Assembly: GCF_900099935.1 (NCBI RefSeq)
Contig: NZ_FNEK01000019.1
Coordinates: forward strand, 25,545 to 89,544
Origin: Aliiruegeria lutimaris
GTDB taxonomy: Bacteria; Pseudomonadota; Alphaproteobacteria; Rhodobacterales; Rhodobacteraceae
Direction of reading: 5' to 3'
Length of the DNA: 64,000 bases
A program made the translations under genes and the position numbers. Under the pieces are notes generated by a model, which saw only the letters and a list, made by a program, of their open reading frames with translations, searched no databases and was not told the DNA's origin. Below are positions 26,007 to 35,007 of the stretch, piece by piece (position 1 is the stretch's first letter; every line of letters starts with the position of its first letter).

Positions 26007-27934
26007 CAGAGGTCGCAACCAGCAAAACGCCCGTCCAATGGATCATTGCCGGGCTCGCCACGACGATGGTGCTGGCCTGCATCCTGTGGAATATCGAGGC
26101 GCATACGCGCCTTGGATTCGCCATCCTGCGCCAGCAATACATGGCGCTCCAGCTCGGTCTCGCGCTCACCATCGCTTTCCTGCAATACGGGCCGGACGGC
26201 AAGCCCAAGGCCCGCGTGGGCTGGCTCGACGGACTCATTGCCGCCACGGCCTTCATGGTTCTTCTTTACGCCGCGTGGGACTTCGCCTGGCTCCTGAAGG
26301 AGCAGGCCTACCGTCCATGGCAGATCACCCTGGTCGGTGCGGTTGTCACCGTGTCGGTGATGGAAGGTATCCGCCGCCGCGCTGGCTGGATGCTGTTCGC
26401 CATCGTGGCGGTCTTCCTTGTCTACGCGCTCTTCGCCGACAAGGTGCCCGGAAAGCTGATCGGCAAGGAACTGACCCCCGAACGCCTCGTGCAATATGTC
26501 GGTTTTGACCCTTCGGCGGTCTTCTCGTCGCCGCTTGCCGTCGGCACGATCATCGTGCTGCTCTTCGTCTTTTTCGGGCAGCTTCTATTTGCTGCCGGCG
26601 GCGGGGCCTTCCTGACCGATCTTGCCATGGCCATGACCGGCCGCTCGCGCGGCGGCAGCGCCAAGGTTGCTATCGTTGGCTCGGCGCTCTTCGGTTCGAT
26701 CTCTGGCAGCGCCGTCTCCAACGTGGCCACGACCGGCGTTATCACCATCCCGCTGATGAAACGCGGCGGCTACACGGACGAGGATGCCGGCGGCATCGAG
26801 GCAGTGGCCTCCACCGGCGGCCAGCTGACCCCGCCGATCATGGGCGCGGCGGCCTTCCTGATGGCCGAGTTTCTCGAAATACCCTACGTCACGGTGGCGA
26901 GCGCCGCGCTGATCCCCGCCATCCTCTATTATCTCGGCGTTTTCCTTCAGGTGGACCTGATCGCGCAGCGCGATGGCATCCACAATGTCGAGGCCGAGAA
27001 GCTGCAAACAAGGCAGGTGCTGGCCGATGGCTGGCATTTCCTTCTGCCCTTCGCAATCCTGCTCTTCGCTCTGTTCGGGCTTCGTATGGATCCCGAGGAT
27101 TCGGCCCTGCTTGCTTCCCTTGCCGTCATCGCGGCCGGTTTTCTGCGCGGCTACCGTGGTGACCGGCTGACGCTGGCGGGCTTTGGCGAGGTCTTCGTCA
27201 ATACCGGCAAGTCCATGGTGGACCTGATCCTCGTCGTCGCCGCCGCGGGATTCGTGATCGGCGTACTGAACGTGACCGGGCTTGGCTTCGCGCTGACGCT
27301 GTTGCTGGTCGACTCCGTGGGGTCCAATATCGTGCTTTTGCTCGCGATCTCGGCTGTAATCTGCATCATCCTCGGCATGGGGATGCCGACCTCGGGCGTC
27401 TACGTGCTGCTGGCGGCCCTTGTCGCGCCCTCGCTGGTCGAGGCCGGCGTGCAGCCGATCGCGGCACATCTCTTCATCCTCTATTTCGGCATGATGTCGA
27501 TGATCACTCCGCCAGTGGCCCTTGCCGCCTTCGCGGCGGCGGCGATCACCGGGGCCGGGGCGCTGGCCACCGGTGTGGCGGCCATGCGCATCGGCTGGGC
27601 CGCCTTCATCCTGCCCTTCGCTTTCGTCGCTACCCCGGCGCTGCTGCTGGAGGGCAGCCTCGCGGCGAGCCTGTTTGCCGCCGGGCTGACAGCCGTTGGC
27701 ATCGCCGCCGTCACCGCGGGTATCGTGGGATACTGGGGCAGGAGGCTGAACGGCGTGCTGCGCCTGGGCGCTGTCGCGCTCGGCTTTCTGACATTGCCGC
27801 TGGGCTTTATCGGCTTGCCGGACGCGCTTCACGCCGTCGCCGGAGTTGTGACCGCGGCGCTTGGCGTCGCGCTGATCTACTTCACGTCCACGCCCGCCGA
27901 CGCGCCCCTGAGGCAAAGCCGGCGGGCAGATTGA
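26003..27934 (+). CDS. TRAP transporter fused 4TM/12TM permease (TAXI type)
   Basis: The product is a 643-residue, highly hydrophobic DctQ-DctM fusion. The N-terminal small-permease part has about four membrane segments (QWIIAGLATTMVLACIL to FAIVAVFLVYALF). The large-permease part contains GSALFGSISGSAVSNVATTG, the GGQLTPPIMGAAAFLMAEF motif and GMGMPTSGVYVLLAALVAPS. Fused permeases pair with TAXI binding proteins, and one follows immediately. It overlaps ligI by 4 bases. The context suggests uptake of PDC or a related aromatic or pyrone carboxylate; the substrate is an inference. Confidence 0.9.
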   Translation: MTEVATSKTPVQWIIAGLATTMVLACILWNIEAHTRLGFAILRQQYMALQLGLALTIAFLQYGPDGKPKARVGWLDGLIAATAFMVLLYAAWDFAWLLKEQAYRPWQITLVGAVVTVSVMEGIRRRAGWMLFAIVAVFLVYALFADKVPGKLIGKELTPERLVQYVGFDPSAVFSSPLAVGTIIVLLFVFFGQLLFAAGGGAFLTDLAMAMTGRSRGGSAKVAIVGSALFGSISGSAVSNVATTGVITIPLMKRGGYTDEDAGGIEAVASTGGQLTPPIMGAAAFLMAEFLEIPYVTVASAALIPAILYYLGVFLQVDLIAQRDGIHNVEAEKLQTRQVLADGWHFLLPFAILLFALFGLRMDPEDSALLASLAVIAAGFLRGYRGDRLTLAGFGEVFVNTGKSMVDLILVVAAAGFVIGVLNVTGLGFALTLLLVDSVGSNIVLLLAISAVICIILGMGMPTSGVYVLLAALVAPSLVEAGVQPIAAHLFILYFGMMSMITPPVALAAFAAAAITGAGALATGVAAMRIGWAAFILPFAFVATPALLLEGSLAASLFAAGLTAVGIAAVTAGIVGYWGRRLNGVLRLGAVALGFLTLPLGFIGLPDALHAVAGVVTAALGVALIYFTSTPADAPLRQSRRAD

Positions 27935-27962
27935 ATACAAGTTTTCACCTAGGGAGGAAATC

Positions 27963-28937
27963 GTGAAACATCTCAGATCCATCGCGTGCGGCACTGTTGC
28001 CGCCATGGCCCTTGCCGCCGGAGCGGCCGAGGCTCAGGTCGTAACCATCGCAACCGGTGCCCAAGGGTCGGTCGCCTACAGCTCCGGGCAGGCCGTTGCC
28101 CGGGTGGCAAATGACGTCGGCATTACTGCGCGCACGCAGCCGCTGGTCGGTTACCTTCCGTTGATCAATTCAGGCGAAGTCGATTTCGGCTTCTCCAACG
28201 GTGTTGAGGCCGCTTTTGCCTATACCGGAACGGGCAACTATGACCGCGAGAACCCGAACATGCGCCTCGCAGGCGTGATGTTTCCGCTCACCACCGGCCT
28301 TATGGCCCCCTGTGATCTCGGCCTGAAGACTGCCGCCGATCTCGCGGCCAAGGCGTCCGAACTGCGGATCGCGTCGGAATACACCTCCTCGACGATCATC
28401 CCCTATTACATTCAGGGCGGGCTTGCGAATGCGGGCGTCAGCTATGACGACTTCCAGAAGGTCCCGGTGGCGAGTTTTGTTGACGGCATCAACGCGCTTG
28501 GAGACGGGCTGGTGGATGTCGCGCTCGTCAGCCTGAATGCGGGTGCCGGCCAGCAAGCGGCTGTCCAACTCAAGGGGCGGGGAGGGCTGTGCTACATCTC
28601 TCTGGACGACTCCGACGAAGGCGTTGCAGCCTTCAAGGGGCAGCTTGCCTCCGGCTGGCTGGTTCCGTTCAAGCAGAATCCGGACATAAACGGTCTCCAG
28701 GAGCACGGCGCCACCATCATGCGCATCCCGTGGGTGCTTCTGACCAATGCCGAGGTGGACGAGGAAACGGTCTATACGCTGGTCAAGAGCGTGGCCGAGG
28801 GCAAGGAGGCACTGACGGAGGCCTTTGGCCTGTTCCGGTTAGCCGACGCGCAGAAAATGGCGCCGGCAAGCGAAGTCCCCTATCACCCTGGCGCCCTGCG
28901 CTACTTCGAGGAAGCCGGCATTCCCGTCGGCGAATGA
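27963..28937 (+). CDS. TAXI-family TRAP solute-binding protein
   Basis: The product has 324 residues. The signal peptide (LRSIACGTVAAMALAAGAAE) is cut near AEAQV. TIATGAQGSVAYSSGQAVAR and LINSGEVDFGFSNGVEAAFA match the TAXI fold, which captures the ligand in the periplasm and docks on the fused permease. GGGAGGAAA precedes ATG 27963, 28 bases after the permease. A strong hairpin follows the stop, which may keep the binding-protein message stable relative to its neighbours. Confidence 0.9.
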   Translation: MKHLRSIACGTVAAMALAAGAAEAQVVTIATGAQGSVAYSSGQAVARVANDVGITARTQPLVGYLPLINSGEVDFGFSNGVEAAFAYTGTGNYDRENPNMRLAGVMFPLTTGLMAPCDLGLKTAADLAAKASELRIASEYTSSTIIPYYIQGGLANAGVSYDDFQKVPVASFVDGINALGDGLVDVALVSLNAGAGQQAAVQLKGRGGLCYISLDDSDEGVAAFKGQLASGWLVPFKQNPDINGLQEHGATIMRIPWVLLTNAEVDEETVYTLVKSVAEGKEALTEAFGLFRLADAQKMAPASEVPYHPGALRYFEEAGIPVGE

Positions 28938-28945
28938 TCTCACGG

Positions 28946-28973
28946 ACACGCGCCGGGTTTTTCCGGCGCGTGT
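28946..28973 (+). terminator. Perfect 11-bp hairpin after the TAXI binding protein
   Basis: Arms at 28946-28956 and 28963-28973 pair perfectly over 11 bases (ACACGCGCCGG), with a 6-base loop GTTTTT. There is no U-run on the 3' side, so it may act as a partial terminator or a 3' stabiliser between the TAXI gene and the hydrolase gene. Confidence 0.65.
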
Positions 28974-29000
28974 GACCTTAAAACAAGGGAATTCGGGCAC

Positions 29001-29666
29001 ATGATGACAGAGCTCAAGGCTTCGGACGGCCACGCACTCGACTGCTGGATGGAACCGGCGCAAGGCGACCGCAAGGGCGGTATCGTGATCCTGCAGGAGA
29101 TCTTCGGCGTCACCGATCAACTCAAGGGTGTCGCCGCCCGTTACGCCGCGCTCGGCTACGATGTTGCAATCCCAGCTCTGTTCGACAGGTTCGAAAAGGG
29201 CGCGGTCATTCCCTTCAGCGAGGGACCCCGCGGACGCGACATGATGTTGGCCTCGGATCTCGAAACGACGATGAAGGACGTGGATGCCGCTGTTCAGGCG
29301 CTGAAGGCCAAAGGCGGCAAGGTCGGTGTGATCGGCTTCTGCTGGGGCGGCGGGCTGGCCATTCGTGCCGCCCAGATCCTCGATATCGCCGCAGCGGTCG
29401 CCTTTTACGGCACCCGGCTGCCCCAATACCAGATCGCCCCGCTCAGGGCGCCGGTTCAGGGCCATTATGGCCGCGAGGACAGCCATGTTCCCGCCGAGAT
29501 GCTCGACGCCGCGCGCGCGTATTTCCCGGAAATGGAGGTGTTCACCTATGATGGCGCCGGCCATGCCTTTGCCAACGATGCCCGCCCCGCGGATTATGTG
29601 GAGCAAGCCGCCGAAACGGCACATGGGCGCGCGGCGGAGTTCCTGAACTCCCAACTGGCATCCTAG
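29001..29666 (+). CDS. Dienelactone hydrolase family protein
   Basis: The 221-residue alpha/beta hydrolase has the dienelactone-hydrolase triad: Cys114 in IGFCWGGG, Asp160 in GREDSHVP, His198 in DGAGHAFAND. Glu33 in LQEIFG is the residue that holds Cys in the family. Dienelactone hydrolases open lactones formed from substituted muconates. Here it could process a side-product lactone of the pathway or a related pyrone. It is last in the ligI-TRAP-TAXI operon, 63 bases after the TAXI gene and beyond a hairpin. ATG 29004 is an alternative start. Substrate unproven. Confidence 0.85.
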   Translation: MMTELKASDGHALDCWMEPAQGDRKGGIVILQEIFGVTDQLKGVAARYAALGYDVAIPALFDRFEKGAVIPFSEGPRGRDMMLASDLETTMKDVDAAVQALKAKGGKVGVIGFCWGGGLAIRAAQILDIAAAVAFYGTRLPQYQIAPLRAPVQGHYGREDSHVPAEMLDAARAYFPEMEVFTYDGAGHAFANDARPADYVEQAAETAHGRAAEFLNSQLAS

Positions 29667-30167
29667 GCACGCCACCCAAGAGCGGACCGCCGAATTTCAG
29701 GGGGCAGAGCGGAGTCGGTTGAGCGGGGCGGCCGGCCCCGCGTGGCCAGGCTTCCGCGTTCAAATCTCTAAATTGGCCCGAAAACATCCGCGTGGCGGTG
29801 ATGTTCCATGTTCACTTCCCGCGGTTGCTGCGGAACGTCGGGGACTTGTCACACGAGGGGAGCGAGCGATGCAGCGTTTCCGGTGGATCCGAAGTTTGAA
29901 CAAGTTCTCGTCCATCCACGTCTTTGTCTTCAACCAATTCAAGTCTGAGCGAGGCCTTTCCTCCGGGTTCCGATGTGGGAAGGCCTCCCGCAGCGCGTCG
30001 ACGGAATCCTTTTCCTCCTGCGAGCCAAAAGCATCCGCGCCGCCCATGCAACCCTGGACAGAAGGGTTGGTATTCGGGTCAGTCCGCCCGAATTCTCTGT
30101 TTGCCTATGGATCCCCTTGCTGACGTTGTACAAGTTCTTACGACTGCCTCGATGCCGCCGGCGGGCC
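29667..30167. other. 500-base region without a recognisable gene
   Basis: Short overlapping frames are open on both strands (for example 29760-30047 minus), but none has a ribosome site, a known domain or plausible composition. It separates the aromatic-acid operon from the convergent MATE gene. Confidence 0.4.
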
Positions 30168-31547
30168 TTATTCCGTGATTTCCGACCGCTTCCAATCGCC
30201 CCGGAAGAGGCGGCGGTGAAAGGCTGGGAATTTCAGAAACTCCTCCCAGAGAAGAAGCGATAGCACCCAGATGGCTGCGACGTCGAAATGGAGTACCGCC
30301 AGCGCTGTCGCCGGGACGCGAAACAGCCATTGCGCCCAGACGAAGATGTGCATCACGTAAATTGTGTCACCACTGGCCCTGAGCGTGTTTCCGCAAATTG
30401 CGTTGGATCCCTTCGGAAAGGGTAGGACAAGCAAGACGGGCAAGAAGCCAAACAGCACCGCGCGCGTCTGCGCGTTCAGGTCCGCGTAAAGCACGCTGGC
30501 AGACAGGCAGACCGCGAGATAGACGGTCGCCACGACGACTGCCGCAACGAAGGCCCCGCGCCATGCGCTGCCAAGGAACCGATCCAGCACCGCTTCGTTT
30601 TCGCCCCTACCGAGAAGTTGCGCGATGATGATGCCGGTCGCCTGAGCCCACTGCATGCCGATCGTGCCGCCCACCATGATCCAAGGCGCAATCAGGGTCA
30701 TCGCGGCGAATTCGTTGAGGCTCAAACGGGCGTAGATCAACGTGCATACATGGGTCGCGAAGGTCGCGCTGAAAAACGTTGCTGCAATCGGCAGGGAAAA
30801 GGCCAGGTGCCGTTTCAGCGTTTCGATGAAGTTGGCCTGGCGCCAGCCGGGAACATGACGAAGCTTTCCGTCGAGCCTGTCGAGGCGGTAGATGAGAAAA
30901 GCAACCTGGACCGATATGGCAATGGCGCTTCCCATCGCCGCGCCGGTGACGCCGAAAGCGGGCAGCCCCAGATACCCATGGATGAGCACTATGCTGGTGA
31001 CGACATTTATCGGAAGGGAAAGGAGGAAACTGTAGAGTGGAATCCTTGATTGCCCGCATCCGTTGAAATGACTCGACAGGCTCTGGCCGATGGCTTCCCC
31101 GATGATCACCATCGAGAAGACGGCGAGGTAGGACCGGGAAAGATCTGCAACCTCGGGCGATGGCGCAATCGTTTCAATCAAAGAACCACCGAATGCCGAG
31201 ATTGCCAGAAGACCGATGAGCCCGACTGCGAGGCTTAGCGTTGTGCCGGCGGCGAGCACTGATTTCAGGAAGACCGGGTCGCCTGTGCCGAAAGCCTGTG
31301 CCGTGCGAATCTGCATCGCGTTGGAGAACGCCAGAATCGCTCCCAGGACGAACCCGGCGATGGCTGCCGCCAGGCCCATCGCAGCCAGCGCTGTCTCTCC
31401 AAGGGCAGAGACGAGATAGGCATCAATCACGACAGTGCCGTGCAGAATGATCGCCTTGAGCGTCATCGGCCATGCCAGTTTGAACACATTGCGGGCAGTC
31501 GGGCCTGTCACAGTCGATGTGGAAATCGTTGAATTGGACGAGGGCAT
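30168..31547 (-). CDS. MATE-family efflux transporter
   Basis: The product has 459 residues and about 12 membrane segments in two homologous halves, typical of MATE (NorM-like) cation-coupled drug or metabolite exporters. Family-like features are the N-terminal FKLAWPMTLKAIILHGT with YLVSALGETALAAMGLAAAI, QIRTAQAFGTGD (compare the VARRLGA-type loop) and the second-half PIAATFFSATFATH. It lies 106 bases downstream of the GntR gene on the same strand and may be cotranscribed with it. The start is ATG 31547 with a distant AGGA. Substrate unknown. Confidence 0.85.
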   Translation of the reverse strand: MPSSNSTISTSTVTGPTARNVFKLAWPMTLKAIILHGTVVIDAYLVSALGETALAAMGLAAAIAGFVLGAILAFSNAMQIRTAQAFGTGDPVFLKSVLAAGTTLSLAVGLIGLLAISAFGGSLIETIAPSPEVADLSRSYLAVFSMVIIGEAIGQSLSSHFNGCGQSRIPLYSFLLSLPINVVTSIVLIHGYLGLPAFGVTGAAMGSAIAISVQVAFLIYRLDRLDGKLRHVPGWRQANFIETLKRHLAFSLPIAATFFSATFATHVCTLIYARLSLNEFAAMTLIAPWIMVGGTIGMQWAQATGIIIAQLLGRGENEAVLDRFLGSAWRGAFVAAVVVATVYLAVCLSASVLYADLNAQTRAVLFGFLPVLLVLPFPKGSNAICGNTLRASGDTIYVMHIFVWAQWLFRVPATALAVLHFDVAAIWVLSLLLWEEFLKFPAFHRRLFRGDWKRSEITE

Positions 31548-31653
31548 GTGGACGGGGCGTTCCTAGGCGAGCCGAGGACTCGGCGCGCGCGCAAGATCGA
31601 AATACGCGGTGCATCACATCGCGTGTCGGGGGGGGCGGGAATGTTCTCGGGCT

Positions 31654-32346
31654 TCAGGCGCTCGGCGGCTCGAAGAAATGCGCGGCCGTCTGCGACAGGT
31701 GCTCGATCGTTTCGTCGAGTCGCGAGAGGTGGAGCATTCCCACTTCGACGGCACGTTCGGGATCGTTTCTCTTCACCGCATCCGCAATCTCTCGGTGATC
31801 CGCAACCAGTTCGGGCATCCGTTGCTCCTTTGAGAGGCCCAACATACACAAACGGTCTACCTTCGCTTTTTCGGTCATGATGACGTCAAATGCATATTCC
31901 ACATTCGCGATCTGGCAGAGCGTCCTGTGGAACTCGTAGTCAAGCGCGCCGAAGCCATCCACGTCCTTATCCGCCATCGCTTTTTCCTGATCGGCCAGGG
32001 CGTTGTCGAGGAGGGCCGCACCACGTGCGTCGCAATTTTTGGCGGCGCGCCGAAGAACTTCGGTCTCGATCGCGGCGCGAACGAAACGTGCCTTTTCGAT
32101 TTCCCGCGCGGAGAACCGTTTCACTTCGGTGGCTCGTTGTGGACGGATCATCAGAAGGTCAAGATTCGCGAGACGGCTGAAGGCATCGCGCACGGGTTGT
32201 CGCGAGACGCCAAACCGTGCCGCCATTTCGGCTTCGGAGATTTTTTCGCCGGGCATCAAGCGAAGTGACAGGATCTCTTCGTGGAGATAGTCGAAGATGT
32301 CGTCGACACGCGGGCGTCGCTCGTTGAGATCGGTTACCTGCTCCAT
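31654..32346 (-). CDS. GntR-family regulator, FCD (FadR/UxuR) subgroup
   Basis: The product has 230 residues. The N-terminal winged HTH (DIFDYLHEEILSLRLMPGEK, AEMAARFGVSRQPVRDAFSR) is followed by an all-helical FCD domain with the metal/ligand residues DYEFHRTLC and H in VADHREIADAV. FCD regulators often sense uronates, keto acids or their derivatives. ATG 32346 has GGAG eight bases upstream; the frame from 32415 is a poor start. It faces the alginate-type ABC operon across a 550-base gap containing UxuR-like palindromic repeats, making it the likely repressor of that operon. Confidence 0.88.
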   Translation of the reverse strand: MEQVTDLNERRPRVDDIFDYLHEEILSLRLMPGEKISEAEMAARFGVSRQPVRDAFSRLANLDLLMIRPQRATEVKRFSAREIEKARFVRAAIETEVLRRAAKNCDARGAALLDNALADQEKAMADKDVDGFGALDYEFHRTLCQIANVEYAFDVIMTEKAKVDRLCMLGLSKEQRMPELVADHREIADAVKRNDPERAVEVGMLHLSRLDETIEHLSQTAAHFFEPPSA

Positions 32347-32795
32347 TGATTGTTCTCCATCTTGTAGTCCTACAACTGTTTCGAGTTGCACGCGGGTGTC
32401 TTGCTCGCCCTGCAAGTCGGTGCGCGTGCGTTGCTTTTCTGTTTCGCACCGAACATAGCAATATACCGAGCGCCTGTTGGGAGAATTTCTCGATTGCTGC
32501 CAGCGCCGATCTGGTCGCGCTTCGATGGCTGGTTTGTCAAGCGACGTGGAGCCACCGCTGTTACGTAAACAGTCTGGAACTCCGTTTCCTGTCGGCTTGC
32601 TAATTCAAGCTTGCCATTCTCATGGCCCCGGCGACCGCGGTTCAACATCCTATTAACTGCCCTCGCACCGCATGCGCAGAAGCCAGCTGCAGGCGACGTA
32701 GCAATGGTCTGTCTGCGGGTGTTCGCGGCGAGATCCATTTCTTCCTTTGTTTCCATCTGTTTCCCGAGGTCGACTCAACCCTACAACGATTTAGA
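32347..32795. other. Long divergent intergenic region upstream of the polyuronate operon
   Basis: There is no supported gene between the GntR regulator and the ABC operon. Open frames here (such as 32370-32756 minus) lack ribosome sites and domains. Base composition is lower in GC than the neighbours. It presumably contains both promoters and a long leader. Confidence 0.4.
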
Positions 32796-32828
32796 CTAGT
32801 ATACCAGTAAGATTACTAGTATCCCAGA
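32796..32828. promoter_or_regulatory. Candidate GntR/UxuR-type operator pair, 20-bp period
   Basis: Two near-identical 13-mers lie at 32796-32808 (ACTAGTATACCAG) and 32816-32828 (ACTAGTATCCCAG). The first is a near-palindrome around GTATAC, close to the GGTATACC core of UxuR/ExuR operators. The two centres are 20 bp apart, on the same DNA face, 71 bases before the ABC start codon. The GntR/FCD protein at 31654 is the obvious candidate binder. Confidence 0.6.
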
Positions 32829-32898
32829 TTGTGAGCGAAGCGAATCAATTGCTCAGACCATTTCGCCGAGGGGAGTCGGCGCACAGAGGGGAGGAGCC

Positions 32899-34002
32899 AT
32901 GTCCGGCGTTAGTCTCGAGGGCATCGTAAAAGCCTACGGCGCGACTCAGGTGGTCCATGGGATCAACCTTGAGGTTCAGGAGAAGGAATTCGTCGTTCTG
33001 GTCGGGCCGTCAGGCTGCGGAAAGTCGACTGTCCTGCGGATGATTGCGGGCCTTGAAGAAATTTCGGACGGCGACCTCACGATCGACGGGCGACATGTGA
33101 ACCGCGTCGCACCCAAGGACCGTGACGTGGCCATGGTTTTCCAGAACTACGCGCTCTATCCGCACCTCAACGTCGCGGACAACATGGCTTTCGGGCTGCG
33201 CATCCGTAAGGAGAAAAAGGAAAAGATCGCCGAGTCCGTCGCCGAGGTGGGCGCCATTCTCGGCCTGACCGAGTATCTTGACCGCCGTCCGGCCGATCTG
33301 TCCGGCGGCCAGCGCCAGCGTGTCGCCATGGGGCGTGCCATCGTGCGCAGACCAAAGGTCTTCCTCTTTGACGAGCCGCTTTCGAACCTTGACGCCAAGC
33401 TGCGCACCCAGATGCGCGCAGAGATCAAGCGGTTGCACAAGCGGCTCGGCGTGACCTCGATCTACGTTACGCACGATCAAGTCGAGGCGATGACGCTCGC
33501 AGACCGGATCGTGGTCATGAACAGCGGCCGGATCGAGCAGATTGGCTCACCGATGGAGCTGTTCCTGAACCCCACAAACACTTTCGTCGCAGGGTTTCTC
33601 GGCTCGCCGCCGATGAACATGGTCAAGGCCCGCATCAAGGCCGGTGACAACGGGCCGATCGCAAGGTTCGGCGGCCAGTCCATTCCGTTGGCTCCTCTCG
33701 ACACGCTTCGCAACAGCGAGGGGCGCGAGGTGATCCTTGGCATCCGCCCGGAATTCGTGACGGTTGTCGAAGACGCCATTCCCGGACGGGTCGAGGTCGA
33801 GCTTGATCTTGTCGAGACGCTTGGATCGGAGGCTTTGATCCACGCCAAGCTGTCGGGCGAGCCATTCGTCATCCGGACCGACACCGTGGGCCATCTCGGT
33901 GTCCTCGACGGGATCTCCGGGTTCACCGTCGAGCCCAACCTCGTCCGTGTCTTCGATGCTGAATCCGGGAGCGCACTTCCCGGTCAGGAGATCGCGAGAT
34001 GA
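32899..34002 (+). CDS. ABC importer ATPase, AlgS/UgpC/MsmK type
   Basis: The product has 367 residues. The nucleotide-binding domain has Walker A GPSGCGKST (36-44), Q-loop FQNYALYPHL, signature LSGGQRQRVAMGRA (about 134), Walker B VFLFDEPLSNLDAK (about 154) and the H-loop VTHDQVEAMTLADR. A C-terminal OB-type TOBE regulatory domain follows, as in CUT1 sugar importers. It would power the two permeases encoded directly downstream. The length and context match AlgS of Sphingomonas A1. GGGGAGGAG precedes ATG 32899; the stop overlaps the next start by 4 bases. Confidence 0.92.
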   Translation: MSGVSLEGIVKAYGATQVVHGINLEVQEKEFVVLVGPSGCGKSTVLRMIAGLEEISDGDLTIDGRHVNRVAPKDRDVAMVFQNYALYPHLNVADNMAFGLRIRKEKKEKIAESVAEVGAILGLTEYLDRRPADLSGGQRQRVAMGRAIVRRPKVFLFDEPLSNLDAKLRTQMRAEIKRLHKRLGVTSIYVTHDQVEAMTLADRIVVMNSGRIEQIGSPMELFLNPTNTFVAGFLGSPPMNMVKARIKAGDNGPIARFGGQSIPLAPLDTLRNSEGREVILGIRPEFVTVVEDAIPGRVEVELDLVETLGSEALIHAKLSGEPFVIRTDTVGHLGVLDGISGFTVEPNLVRVFDAESGSALPGQEIAR

Positions 34003-34994
34003 CCAGCGATCCCAACCTCCACGGCAGCAAGACCGAGGAACTCATCGTCGAAGCCAGCGAGGCGCTGCGCAGCCGAAAACCAAGCCGGATGGTTCGCATC
34101 GGCGATCACCTGAAACGGGAATGGCAGATCTACCTGCTGCTGTTGCCGACCATCCTCTGGCTGCTGATATTTCTCTACAAACCCATGTACGGGCTCCAGA
34201 TCGCGTTCAAGGACTACAGCGTTTTTCGCGGTGTGGCCGGAAGCGCATGGGTCGGGCTCGAACACTTCCAGACCCTTTTCAGCAACGACCAATTCCTGAG
34301 AGCGTTGCGAAACACCGTCATCATCAGCTTCTACGGCCTGATCTTCGGCTTTCCGATGCCGATCTTCCTGGCGCTGATGTTCAACGAGATCCTGCACCAG
34401 ACTTTCAAGAAGACGTCTCAGACGATCATCTATCTGCCGCACTTCATCTCTTCGGTGATCATCGCCGGTATCGTTATCACCGCGTTCTCGCCGTCGGCCG
34501 GCATCGTAAACACCGTAATGGGCTGGTTCGGGATAGATCCGATCTACTTCCTGACCAAGCCGGAATGGTTCCGTCCAATCTTTGTCGGCACCGGCATATG
34601 GCAGGAGGCCGGCTTCCAGTCGATCGTCTACCTGGCCGCGATCGCCGGCGTCTCGCCCACGCTCTATGAGAGCGCGGTCGTGGACGGTGCCAGCCGGTGG
34701 CAGATGATGTGGAAGATCACCATCCCGTCGATCCTGCCGACCATCATCATCATGTTGATCATCCGTATCGGCAACATGCTGGAAGTCAGCTTCGAGATGA
34801 TCATCCTTCTCTACCAGCCCGCGACCTACGAGACAGCGGACGTGGTGAACACCTTCATCTATCGCCAGGGCATCCAGGGCGGCCAGTACGACCTCGCCGC
34901 TGCAGCCGGCCTGTTCAACGCAGTTGTCGCCTTCGTCCTAGTCATGAGCGCCAACACGATTTCCAAGCGCTACTCGCGCACGTCGCTGTGGTGA
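33999..34994 (+). CDS. ABC permease, AlgM1/LplB type
   Basis: The product has 331 residues. A cytoplasmic N-terminal tail precedes six membrane segments, beginning QIYLLLLPTILWLLIFLYKP with the MYGLQIAFKDY motif of LplB-type permeases. The EAA coupling loop is ESAVVDGASRWQMMWKITIP. It pairs with the following permease to form a channel for complex oligosaccharides. Size and order (ATPase, M1, M2, binding protein) mirror the AlgS-AlgM1-AlgM2-AlgQ alginate importer. It overlaps the ATPase gene by 4 bases. Confidence 0.9.
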   Translation: MTSDPNLHGSKTEELIVEASEALRSRKPSRMVRIGDHLKREWQIYLLLLPTILWLLIFLYKPMYGLQIAFKDYSVFRGVAGSAWVGLEHFQTLFSNDQFLRALRNTVIISFYGLIFGFPMPIFLALMFNEILHQTFKKTSQTIIYLPHFISSVIIAGIVITAFSPSAGIVNTVMGWFGIDPIYFLTKPEWFRPIFVGTGIWQEAGFQSIVYLAAIAGVSPTLYESAVVDGASRWQMMWKITIPSILPTIIIMLIIRIGNMLEVSFEMIILLYQPATYETADVVNTFIYRQGIQGGQYDLAAAAGLFNAVVAFVLVMSANTISKRYSRTSLW

Positions 34995-35007
34995 GGAGGG
35001 CAAGACC

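Noticed and set aside
26585..28006. 473-codon minus frame rich in His, Asp, Gln and Gly
   Set aside because: It is the complement of the hydrophobic TRAP permease; membrane helices read backwards give such composition.
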